Below are positions 7,273 to 14,856 of a DNA stretch of 22,366 nt, piece by piece. Source of the stretch: Lachnoclostridium sp. UBA5890 (GTDB lineage: Bacteria; Bacillota; Clostridia; Lachnospirales; Lachnospiraceae); NCBI GenBank assembly GCA_002431395.1, contig DJEU01000057.1:1-22366 (forward strand), given 5' to 3'. The notes beneath the pieces are model-generated. The model saw only the letters and a program-made list of their open reading frames with translations. It was not told the DNA's origin and did no database searches. Within the stretch, counting starts at the first letter, position 1; the number at the start of each line of letters is the position of its first letter. The translations under genes and the position numbers were made by a program.

Positions 7273-8769
7273 ATGGAGAAGATGATGAATAAGAAAGTAA
7301 AAATAGGGATAATTATTACCGCAGCAATGGTCGTTGCGGTTTCTGTGCTGGTGATTGCAGCACATGTCTATTATGGAAACCGCTGGTATGCGAACACCTG
7401 GATCGGGGAGCATGAATTATCCGGAATGAGTTATGATGAGTCTGAGCAGCTGCTTCAGAAAGTATATGACAATTATCAGTTGGAAATTAAAGGAAGAAAT
7501 GATGGAAATCTTGTAGTGACCAAAGCAGACATTTCCTATGAGGTCGATCTGAAAGAGGCATTGCAAAAACAATACGATGCACAGCATGAATCGTTTTCTA
7601 TTTTTTCCATACCGAAAAAGAAGACATTGGAACTTCACATGAATCCGACGTATGATGCGGAAAAATTGGAGAAATGCCTTAAAAAATCAGAAATGTATAA
7701 AGGCAGCGCAAATTATGCGATTAATGTGCCGACGGATGCGAAGGTGGCATTTTCGGATGAGAAAAAATGTCTTGTCGTTGTGCCGGAAGATAAGGGAAAT
7801 GTTTTGCAGTTCCAACAGTTGACGAAGGCGGTTGATGAGGCACTCGCCGAAGGAAAAGAAACGATTGATCTGGCAAATGAAGAAGAGTATCCGGAAGTCT
7901 ATGAGAGTCCGAAGATCTTTTCGGATGATGCCGGCTTGAAACAAAAGTTAGATGCCTGCAATCCGTATGTGATGCGATGGGTTTCCTGGAAGATTACGGA
8001 TGACCGGACAGAAAAAGTCGGGCCAAAGCTGATTTATTCCTGGCTTCGTTACAAAAATGGAAAAGTTTCTTTTAATGAAGAGAAAATGTCCGACTGGGTT
8101 GAAAAAATGTGTTTGAAGTATAAGACGGTCGGTTCGACCCACACATTTACAAACCATAAAGGAAAACAAATTTCCGTAGCCGGTGGAGATTATGGCTGGG
8201 CAATCAGTTATGATGAGACACTGAAACAGTTGAAAAAGGCTTTGAATACAGAGATTGATGCAAAACTTCAAAGTGCTTATCAGGAAGATCCAACCAAAGA
8301 AAATCAGGCAGCGATCACATTGAAAAGAAAGACAAAATTTGCCAATACTGCATATCAGATGGATCTTGAAAATAAAACCAATGACTGGGATACGCAGAAC
8401 TTCACGGAGATTTCGCTGAAAGACCAGAAGGTTTATGTATGGCGAAAAGGGAAAGTGGTATTTGAATGTGAGACCATTTCCGGAAGACCGGTAGAAGGCC
8501 GAAAGACCCGAACAGGAATGTATTTCATCAAAGAACACCAGACACACCGTATACTTGTCGGTGACAATTATAAGACACCGGTTACATATTGGGTAAGAAT
8601 TACCTGGACCGGAACCGGATTCCACTGCGCGACATGGCAGCCTTGGAGCCGTTGGAGCAAGGATCTGTACAAAACAAGAGGTTCCCACGGATGTTTGAAC
8701 CTGTCACCGGAAAATTCGAAGAAAATTTATGAATTGACGAAATATCAGGAAGCGGTATTTATTTATTAA
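7273..8769 (+). CDS. Membrane-anchored L,D-transpeptidase (YkuD domain) with peptidoglycan-binding-like region
   Basis: Residues about 8-30 form one N-terminal membrane segment, leaving most of the chain outside. The middle (about 40-350) resembles the PG_binding_4-type repeats found before YkuD domains in Ldt proteins (ELSGMSYDESEQLLQK opening, a second helical repeat near LEKCLKKSEMYKG). The C-terminal YkuD domain carries the active-site signature: the His in FHCATW and SHGCLN, with nucleophile Cys474. It would form 3-3 crosslinks or attach proteins to peptidoglycan. The start is uncertain: ATG at 7273 has only AAGG in CAAGG, whereas ATG at 7285 (MNKKVKIG) has GGAGA close upstream and is equally possible. 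The gene has its own strong promoter and ends in a terminator shared with the opposing EAL gene. Confidence 0.87.
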   Translation: MEKMMNKKVKIGIIITAAMVVAVSVLVIAAHVYYGNRWYANTWIGEHELSGMSYDESEQLLQKVYDNYQLEIKGRNDGNLVVTKADISYEVDLKEALQKQYDAQHESFSIFSIPKKKTLELHMNPTYDAEKLEKCLKKSEMYKGSANYAINVPTDAKVAFSDEKKCLVVVPEDKGNVLQFQQLTKAVDEALAEGKETIDLANEEEYPEVYESPKIFSDDAGLKQKLDACNPYVMRWVSWKITDDRTEKVGPKLIYSWLRYKNGKVSFNEEKMSDWVEKMCLKYKTVGSTHTFTNHKGKQISVAGGDYGWAISYDETLKQLKKALNTEIDAKLQSAYQEDPTKENQAAITLKRKTKFANTAYQMDLENKTNDWDTQNFTEISLKDQKVYVWRKGKVVFECETISGRPVEGRKTRTGMYFIKEHQTHRILVGDNYKTPVTYWVRITWTGTGFHCATWQPWSRWSKDLYKTRGSHGCLNLSPENSKKIYELTKYQEAVFIY

Positions 8770-8794
8770 TAGTAAAGTTTTGAAGATTAAAGCC

Positions 8795-8829
8795 AAACGG
8801 CTGTCTCGTTAGTGAGGCAGCCGTTTTTT
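8795..8829. terminator. Bidirectional intrinsic terminator between convergent genes
   Basis: AAACGGCTGTCTC at 8795-8807 pairs with GAGGCAGCCGTTT at 8814-8826 (one T-G wobble) around a 6-nt loop, followed by T's to 8829 on the + strand. The A-run on the left gives T's on the - strand. The stop codon of the minus-strand EAL gene (8809-8811) lies inside the loop. Confidence 0.85.
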
Positions 8830-10932
8830 CATGCAACAAAGATATTCTTCGTGATTTGCTTCCAGTTCAATTTTAAAGATCAGTGCCGAAATTGTTTGTG
8901 TTTTTCCACGCGGCGGTGTGAAATGATACGAAAGTTCATAACAACCATTGTCACTTTCTTCCAGTCGCTGATCCAATACCTCCTTCGATTCGAGCACTTG
9001 GAAAGCATCCGCTTCTGCACCATTTGTGACAGAGATCATTTTCGAAAAGCGTTGGAAAAAGTCTCTAAAATAATAATGCTCTTTAATTTTCATGTCATCG
9101 CTTCGGTTCGTGTGAAGCACCTCGGCCATACCATTCTCGTAATCGAGCCGGTAAACCTTGTCAAATACTTTCAACAATGCCGAACTGTAAGCAGTAAGAT
9201 AACGTTCCTGCTCCGCTTTCTTTAATTCATCGATATTGTCAATTGCAAAATAGAAGAGGGAATGCCGCCCCCGACTTCCGATGTACCGTAGTTTTACATT
9301 TACCCATATAAAACTAGAATTCGGACGTTGCAAATGCAGCTGAATCGATTGAATCTGATTGCTGTCTTTTGCTTTGTGGCAGGCAGCAAGAACAGGACTA
9401 AGAGTAGGTTCACTTAACTTTTTGTGGAGAACCGGTGTCGTCTCGGTAAGAGGGGCTTCCGTTCCGTAAAAGACTTCATAATATCCACGGTTGACCTGCA
9501 GGATTTCCAGCGAATCGCCGGTCATTTCCATAACACCCATACCACCGATCATATCGTAGAAAAGCATATTTTCCTTTGAATTGGAATGGTTAAATATGTC
9601 AAAAATAGTATCATCAAGTTCAAAAAGATTTCGCTCTTTTACAGCATATTTCTGGAGATCTTCCTGGTCGAGAACTTCGCAGAAATCTGCCTGCGGTATC
9701 GGTTTGTAAAAATAATACCCCTGAACCATTTCGCATTCCATACTCTTGAGATAATTCCATTCTTTGCGGGTTTCTACGCCTTCGGCAACGACTGGGAGTT
9801 TCATCCATTTTGCCATGCGGATGACTGCTTCCAAAATGATCGAAGCCTTTTCGTTGCCATCCAGATTATCCATAAACTGCATATCAATCTTCAAAATGTC
9901 AATGGGAAGATTTTTCAAAATGTTCAGTGAAGAATAGCCACTTCCAAAATCATCCATTAAAATAAGAAAACCATAGTCGTGGAGACGTTTTACTGCCTGC
10001 TGTACCTGCGACGGGTTATCTGCGTATGCTGTCTCGGTAATCTCAATCTTGATCAGATTCGTCGGCAGATCATGGTTATCTACGATTTCTTTGATTTCAT
10101 CCGCAAGTTCCGGATTGTAAAATTCTACACGCGATACATTGATGGATACCGGAACAACATGTTTTCCGGCTTCAATACGTGATTTCAGCATTGCACAAGT
10201 TTCATTCCACACAAAACGGTCCAAAATGTGAATCAGACCATTTTTCTCGAAAAGCGGAATAAAACTTCCCGGTGAAATCATGCCACGGAGCGGATGAATC
10301 CAACGCACCAATGCTTCTGCGGAAACAACCAGTCCGTCATCCGCGCGGCAGATTGGCTGGAAATATACCGTAAATTGTTTCTGCGCGATCGCTGTACGGA
10401 AATCGCTGACAAGGCGCTGCTCTTCAATCATGGTATCCAACATGGAACCATCATACCATGCATAAGGCTTCATGTAATTGTTTTTTATACTGTTCATGGC
10501 AAGACGTGCCATATCAACCATTTTGTTGATTGGAAGAGTGCGGTCCTCAATCTGGTATAATCCGCAGCAAGAATAAAAATGATACGTAGAACCGGAGATG
10601 GAAAATGAGATATCAAGTAAATCTTTCCAATATCCCGCATCCATTACCTGTTTGGGAACACAACAAATAAAATTGTCCGCTTCAAGCCGCCCATAGGTAG
10701 CAATCTGATCGGAAAATTCATTGTGCAAAATATCTGCAATATGAATTAAAATTTGATCGCCTGTCTGCATTCCAAATAGATTATTTAATACTTTAAATTG
10801 TCGAATATTCCAATAAATTAAGCAAAAGTCTATCCCCGGATGTTCTTCTAACAGCAAAGCTGTATACTTAAAAAAACCTTTTCGATTATATATTTTTGTT
10901 AACTCATCAAAAAATAACAGTTCCTCCTCCAT
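8809..10932 (-). CDS. Cyclic-di-GMP phosphodiesterase: degenerate GGDEF + intact EAL + C-terminal PAS-like region
   Basis: I place the start at 10932 (MEEELLFFDELTK) because GAGGGGG lies 8 nt upstream; the frame opens 13 codons earlier without one. The chain is 707 residues, with no membrane segment seen. An N-terminal GGDEF-like domain (about 5-165) has E84-A-D-N-F88 where GGDEF is expected, so it should not make c-di-GMP. The EAL domain (about 185-430) keeps its key residues: E206 in EALVRW, SINVSR, EITET, D327-D328 in DDFGSGYSS, KID, AEGVET and QGYYFYKP, so it should hydrolyse c-di-GMP to pGpG. The rest (about 445-700) looks like a PAS-type sensor region (ILQVNRGYYEVFYG) and an uncharacterised tail. 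It is monocistronic. Confidence 0.88.
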   Translation of the reverse strand: MEEELLFFDELTKIYNRKGFFKYTALLLEEHPGIDFCLIYWNIRQFKVLNNLFGMQTGDQILIHIADILHNEFSDQIATYGRLEADNFICCVPKQVMDAGYWKDLLDISFSISGSTYHFYSCCGLYQIEDRTLPINKMVDMARLAMNSIKNNYMKPYAWYDGSMLDTMIEEQRLVSDFRTAIAQKQFTVYFQPICRADDGLVVSAEALVRWIHPLRGMISPGSFIPLFEKNGLIHILDRFVWNETCAMLKSRIEAGKHVVPVSINVSRVEFYNPELADEIKEIVDNHDLPTNLIKIEITETAYADNPSQVQQAVKRLHDYGFLILMDDFGSGYSSLNILKNLPIDILKIDMQFMDNLDGNEKASIILEAVIRMAKWMKLPVVAEGVETRKEWNYLKSMECEMVQGYYFYKPIPQADFCEVLDQEDLQKYAVKERNLFELDDTIFDIFNHSNSKENMLFYDMIGGMGVMEMTGDSLEILQVNRGYYEVFYGTEAPLTETTPVLHKKLSEPTLSPVLAACHKAKDSNQIQSIQLHLQRPNSSFIWVNVKLRYIGSRGRHSLFYFAIDNIDELKKAEQERYLTAYSSALLKVFDKVYRLDYENGMAEVLHTNRSDDMKIKEHYYFRDFFQRFSKMISVTNGAEADAFQVLESKEVLDQRLEESDNGCYELSYHFTPPRGKTQTISALIFKIELEANHEEYLCCMKKRLPH

Positions 10933-10980
10933 ATAATTTACCCCCTCATCAATTGTAAAAAACTTACACATCTAAACTAT

Positions 10981-11009
10981 ATTATACTCGTTTTTTTATA
11001 AAAGTACAA
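10981..11009 (-). promoter_or_regulatory. Promoter of the EAL-domain gene
   Basis: On the minus strand TTGTAC (complement of 11004-11009) and a perfect TATAAT (complement of 10981-10986) are spaced 17 bp, about 50 nt ahead of the start codon at 10932. Confidence 0.7.
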
Positions 11010-11031
11010 GAGAAATATAATTGCCTTTTTG

Positions 11032-11060
11032 TTTACTTTTTTTCAAAATAATGCTATAGT
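11032..11060 (+). promoter_or_regulatory. Extended -10 promoter of the fused DUF4430/barrel gene
   Basis: TTTACT at 11032-11037 and TATAGT at 11055-11060 are 17 bp apart, with TG at 11052-11053 giving an extended -10. AAGGAGG at 11085-11091 precedes the ATG at 11098. No riboswitch-sized leader is present: only about 30 nt lie between start point and start codon. Confidence 0.65.
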
Positions 11061-11097
11061 GAGGTATGAAAAATAAATATTAACAAGGAGGATTCTC

Positions 11098-13044
11098 ATG
11101 AAACAGAGAAAAAGGATATGGAGCATATGTCTTGTCATTGCACTTGTATTTTCAGCTATTTTCACATGGAATGAACCGGCACTGACAGCTTATGCGAGTG
11201 AAGTTAAGACAGAAAAGATCGTCGTGTATGTGGCAGCACAGGGAAAGAGTTCCGATGGAACAAAGACTGTGGCAATCGGTAAAATGCCGGTTCAGGTTGA
11301 CGAAGGAACAGATGCCGCTACAGCAGTAAAAGCGGTATTGGACGCTTCCGACTACAAAGACAATTATGATATTCAAGATACTGGATATGGTCCTTATCTG
11401 GAATCCATCAATGGAATGGGAACAGAACAGGCAGGCGAAAATTGGTATTATTGGAGCTTTTATGTCAATGGCCAGTACAGCAATGTAGGATTGGGTTCCT
11501 ATGTGCTTCAGGAAGGTGACCAGATCAGCTTGATCTACACTTATGATGATCCATCTACAGAAGTTTCTGTATTTGCCGATGACGCTTCTTTAAATCCGGA
11601 AACACCTGCCGTTGAATCCGCGGAAGCATCTATGAAAAAAGCACAGGGAATTGCAGCAAAAGAAATTTACAATTCGTATTTTGCAGATGGTCATATCCCG
11701 GGATTGGGAAGTGTCAACGAATTGTATGCGGTATTTTCACTTGCCCGCGCGGGATTTGAAGCACCGGAATTTTATGGAAAAGTGAAGTACAAATTGACAC
11801 GTCAGCTGAAAGAACTTGCAACGGAAGGAACTACTTACGATGCCGTTACAAAGACGAACGTAACAGAAGAGACGTTCTCTTCGAAAAAAGTAGCGGAGCA
11901 GAATTATGCCTTTGTAGTTCTTGCAATGACTTCACTTGGTATGGATGCCCGTACGACAGGCGGTTATGATCTGATTGAAAAGATGGCTTCGAAAAAGCTT
12001 TATGAGGCAGATAAGAGCTATAACGCAGAACAAATGATGCTTTTTGCATTTGATTCCGGAAATTATACATTGCCGGAAGGCGAAAACTACTGCACAAGAG
12101 AGGAACTTGTGGCAAAAATCGCAGGAAATGTAGATGAAACGATCGCCGGTTCCATTGAGTGGAATTTGATCGATGATGCCGTTATGGCGGTTCAGCCATT
12201 GGCTCCGTATACAGAGAGCGCATCCGTAGAAAAGGCTTGTCAGAAAGTCATTCGTTTTGCAGGAAAAATGCAGGATACCCAAGGATATCTTGGAGATTCC
12301 TATGATGCAAACAATGCTTGGACAACGGCACAGACGTTGACAATGCTGGGAGAATTTGGAATTCATCCAATGATTGAAACAGAAAATGTGGATTTTGTGA
12401 AAAATGGTCATACACTTGCGGATTCCATTTTGGAATTTGTTGATCTGGACCAGGAAAAACTGGCAGACAGTGTTATGAACTACTCACCGGAGCAGATTCT
12501 GCGTGGTATTACTTCTTTTGTGTACGCAGCAGAAAATGCCGGAGAGACCGTGTATCGTGTAAAGACAGTTCCGGAGGCGAAAGTGCCATCTGAACCATTT
12601 GAAGAGGAAAAACCACAGCCGGATCCGAGTGCAACGCCGTCGGCGACACCAAGTGCAAGTCCGAGTGCGGCACCAAGCACCAGTCCAAGTGCTAGCCCAA
12701 GCGCAGTTCCAAGTGCGACACCGGATGCAAATCCAAGTGTCACCGCTCCGAGCAAAACGCCGGCAGCAAAGAAAAATCCGGCAAAGAAAATTGTGGCAGC
12801 AAAGAAGAAAATCAATGCGAAAAAAGGAAAAACGGTAAAAATTGTCATTAAAGTTACCGCAAAGGATTCGAAAAAAGTAACAACAGATGCTGTAAAAGTA
12901 TCTGGAAAGAAGATTAAAGTAAATAAAATTACAAAGAAAGCCGGAAAAATTACAATCAAAGTGAAAGCATTGAAAAAAGGAAAACGAATCGTAAAGATCA
13001 AGGTTGGAAAAGCAAGTACAAAAGTAACTTTGAACGTACGATAA
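11098..13044 (+). CDS. Secreted DUF4430 + alpha/alpha-barrel fusion (transcobalamin-like domains, permuted order) with Lys-rich wall domain
   Basis: A signal peptide runs to about residue 33 (ALTAYA before SE). Residues about 36-150 are a DUF4430 domain, with TAATAVKAVLDAS, the NWYYWSFYVNGQYSNVG core and YVLQEGDQISLIYTYDD. Residues about 175-485 form a helical-repeat barrel similar to the protein at 30-1892 (DTQGYLGDSYDANNAWTTAQ; shared FVKNGHTLADSI / FIKNGNTLVDAL). A Ser/Pro/Ala/Thr linker (about 500-555) leads to a Lys-rich beta domain (about 556-648) like that of the first gene. Intrinsic factor and transcobalamin have the barrel first and beta domain second; here the order is reversed. 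I infer extracellular binding of a corrinoid or similar compound, delivered to the ECF system. It is transcribed alone, with a terminator after it. Confidence 0.85.
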   Translation: MKQRKRIWSICLVIALVFSAIFTWNEPALTAYASEVKTEKIVVYVAAQGKSSDGTKTVAIGKMPVQVDEGTDAATAVKAVLDASDYKDNYDIQDTGYGPYLESINGMGTEQAGENWYYWSFYVNGQYSNVGLGSYVLQEGDQISLIYTYDDPSTEVSVFADDASLNPETPAVESAEASMKKAQGIAAKEIYNSYFADGHIPGLGSVNELYAVFSLARAGFEAPEFYGKVKYKLTRQLKELATEGTTYDAVTKTNVTEETFSSKKVAEQNYAFVVLAMTSLGMDARTTGGYDLIEKMASKKLYEADKSYNAEQMMLFAFDSGNYTLPEGENYCTREELVAKIAGNVDETIAGSIEWNLIDDAVMAVQPLAPYTESASVEKACQKVIRFAGKMQDTQGYLGDSYDANNAWTTAQTLTMLGEFGIHPMIETENVDFVKNGHTLADSILEFVDLDQEKLADSVMNYSPEQILRGITSFVYAAENAGETVYRVKTVPEAKVPSEPFEEEKPQPDPSATPSATPSASPSAAPSTSPSASPSAVPSATPDANPSVTAPSKTPAAKKNPAKKIVAAKKKINAKKGKTVKIVIKVTAKDSKKVTTDAVKVSGKKIKVNKITKKAGKITIKVKALKKGKRIVKIKVGKASTKVTLNVR

Positions 13045-13067
13045 CCACTTATCTTTGACAAAATGGA

Positions 13068-13105
13068 AAGGCAGTTGTCTGAAATATGGACAGCTGCCTT
13101 TTTTG
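13068..13105 (+). terminator. Intrinsic terminator after the DUF4430/barrel gene
   Basis: AAGGCAGTTGTC at 13068-13079 pairs with GACAGCTGCCTT at 13089-13100 (12 bp, one T-G wobble), followed by a T-run. On the other strand the arm is followed by TTTCCATTTTG, so it may also catch minus-strand transcripts from the thiN side. The 190 nt from 13101 to 13290 contain no further gene or clear signal. Confidence 0.85.
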
Positions 13106-13290
13106 CAGCAGAAGCCCGGCAAACGGTGTGAGCGCTTGCAGCAGGCTGTGCGGTTCCCACGTTGTCATACACACAATTGGCTAAGCCTCCAAAGATAGTT
13201 TATCATAATTTGTCGAAATATGGGGAATGCATCCATGAAAGGGAAGAAAATTGTCATGAAAGGGGAAAAGAGAGACCCGGCGTTAGCACC

Positions 13291-13926
13291 TTACGGATGC
13301 CATAAGATCAACAAAGTGCCGGATCCCACGCTGATAATTCCTTTTTTGGCAGTTGTTTCGTTACTTACCCCAAGTGGAAATGCATTGGTTAGTGTAACTC
13401 CATCCACCTCGTATTTTAATCCCTTGATCGATACATTTTCGCTGGAATCGCTGAGGGAAAATACGGACACCATGCCGGTGGCGTCTTTTGGAACGGTAAA
13501 ACTGCTGTCTTTGATGACGGTAAGTGCATAAGAATCGCTGTATAAAATACCGGAAGCACCTTCGCCTGCGAGATAGGTAAGCGACTGGATGTTGGCAATG
13601 GTGTGGTCGAGTCTGCCGCCAAGTCCGCCATAAATGGCAAATTCGCGGTAGCCGCGGGAAAGACCGAGTTTGATGGCGAGCATCATGTCGGTATCGTCTT
13701 TTTCCGGCGGATAGGTCAATTTTTCACAGATTGCGTCGTCCCATAAATCCGGCGAAGTGACGGAGTCAAAGTCGCCCAATACTACATCGGCGCGCAAACC
13801 AAGACGGATGAGATAGTCATATCCTCCGTCTGCCGCAATTACCAAATCTTTTGAAGTTAAATCAATGGTGCAGGGAGTAAAATCCCCTGCACCGAATATA
13901 TAGCATGTTTCCATTGTTATGCTCAC
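13291..13926 (-). CDS. thiN: Thiamine pyrophosphokinase
   Basis: The 211-residue product has the thiamin pyrophosphokinase motifs in order: ADGGYDYL (32-39), VLGDFDSV (49-56), PPEKDDTD (73-80) and GGLGGRLDHT (100-109). The enzyme transfers pyrophosphate from ATP to thiamine, giving the cofactor thiamine diphosphate in the cytosol. The length fits the family. The start may be GTG at 13924-13926, overlapping the Mrp stop (GTGA), or ATG at 13914; neither has a strong ribosome site, which fits translational coupling to the upstream gene. No clear terminator follows on this strand apart from the weaker reverse side of the hairpin at 13068-13100. Confidence 0.92.
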   Translation of the reverse strand: MSITMETCYIFGAGDFTPCTIDLTSKDLVIAADGGYDYLIRLGLRADVVLGDFDSVTSPDLWDDAICEKLTYPPEKDDTDMMLAIKLGLSRGYREFAIYGGLGGRLDHTIANIQSLTYLAGEGASGILYSDSYALTVIKDSSFTVPKDATGMVSVFSLSDSSENVSIKGLKYEVDGVTLTNAFPLGVSNETTAKKGIISVGSGTLLILWHP

Positions 13927-14756
13927 GCTTTCTGTTCTGTGTTTTCAATAATCTTAACAGCATCATCCATGTAAGAAAATTCCAGATCTTCTACCTTGCC
14001 AGCATCGACTGCTGCCGTAAGTGCAGGATTGATCGGAAGCTGGCTGAGTACGAGAAGATCGTATTTGTCAGCAACTTCTTTTACATGGCTTTCGCCAAAG
14101 ATGGAAATTTTCTTTCCGCAGTCCGGACATTCTACATAGCTCATATTTTCTACGATACCAAGTACCGGAACGTCCATCATTTCTGCCATTTTGACGGCTT
14201 TTCCTACGATCATGGATACCAGATCCTGCGGTGTCGTAACGACAACGATGCCATCAAGCGGCAGTGACTGGAATACCGTAAGCGGTACATCACCGGTTCC
14301 CGGAGGCATATCAACAAACATATAATCGACATCTTCCCAAAGAACATCGGTCCAGAACTGTTTCACAGCGCCGGCAATGACTGGGCCGCGCCAGATGACA
14401 GGATCGGTTTCATTTTCCAAAAGAAGATTGATCGACATAACGTCGATACCGGTTTTCGTCTTAACCGGATAAATGGTATCTTGAGTTCCTTCTGCTTTTT
14501 GTGTCAGACCAAATGCTTTTGGTATCGAAGGCCCCGTGATATCGGCATCCATAATGGCACAATGATATCCCTTGCGGCTAAATGCCACAGCGAGAAGATC
14601 GGTTACCATGGATTTTCCGACACCGCCCTTTCCACTGACGACGCCAATAACTTTCTTTATCGAACTGCCCTCATGCGGGCTTGCTATCAATGATTGTGGT
14701 TGTGCTCCGGCGCAGTTTGAATTGCAGGAGGAGCAATCATGAGTACATTCACTCAT
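13923..14756 (-). CDS. mrp: Mrp/NBP35-type P-loop ATPase, Fe-S cluster carrier
   Basis: The 277-residue protein has the deviant P-loop GKGGVGKS (42-49) typical of the Mrp/ApbC/NBP35 group, a switch region (MDADITGPSIPK, 69-80), FVDMPPGTGD (147-156) and a C-terminal CPDC (C210, C213) that in the family binds a bridging 4Fe-4S cluster between two subunits. The N-terminus has four Cys (C4, C8, C11, C15), recalling the NBP35 N-terminal cluster motif. It would load Fe-S clusters onto apoproteins in the cytosol. GAGGAA lies just upstream of the ATG. It overlaps thiN by 4 nt, so the two form an operon. No MIP18/DUF59 domain is present. Confidence 0.93.
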   Translation of the reverse strand: MSECTHDCSSCNSNCAGAQPQSLIASPHEGSSIKKVIGVVSGKGGVGKSMVTDLLAVAFSRKGYHCAIMDADITGPSIPKAFGLTQKAEGTQDTIYPVKTKTGIDVMSINLLLENETDPVIWRGPVIAGAVKQFWTDVLWEDVDYMFVDMPPGTGDVPLTVFQSLPLDGIVVVTTPQDLVSMIVGKAVKMAEMMDVPVLGIVENMSYVECPDCGKKISIFGESHVKEVADKYDLLVLSQLPINPALTAAVDAGKVEDLEFSYMDDAVKIIENTEQKA

Positions 14757-14808
14757 TTTCTATTCCTCACTTTCTGAAATGGTTTTCACTGGGGGTAACC
14801 CTGTTAAT

Positions 14809-14837
14809 AATGTATACTTTATTAGAAGGTTTGTCAA
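14809..14837 (-). promoter_or_regulatory. Promoter of the mrp-thiN operon
   Basis: On the minus strand a perfect TTGACA (complement of 14832-14837) and TACATT (complement of 14809-14814) are 17 bp apart, about 50 nt before the mrp start. It lies only about 20 nt beyond the stop codon of the pucR-like gene, and I see no terminator between, so read-through is possible. Confidence 0.6.
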
Positions 14838-14856
14838 GCCAAAAAGCCCAAAGCCC

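Noticed and set aside
11061..11097. Cobalamin riboswitch ahead of the DUF4430/barrel gene
   Set aside because: The leader is only about 30-40 nt long, too short for that riboswitch. The leader of the first gene lies outside the window, so the operon itself cannot be judged.
13220..13531. Plus-strand frame starting near an imperfect ATGAAAGGG repeat
   Set aside because: Most of it is antisense to the well-supported thiamine pyrophosphokinase gene.
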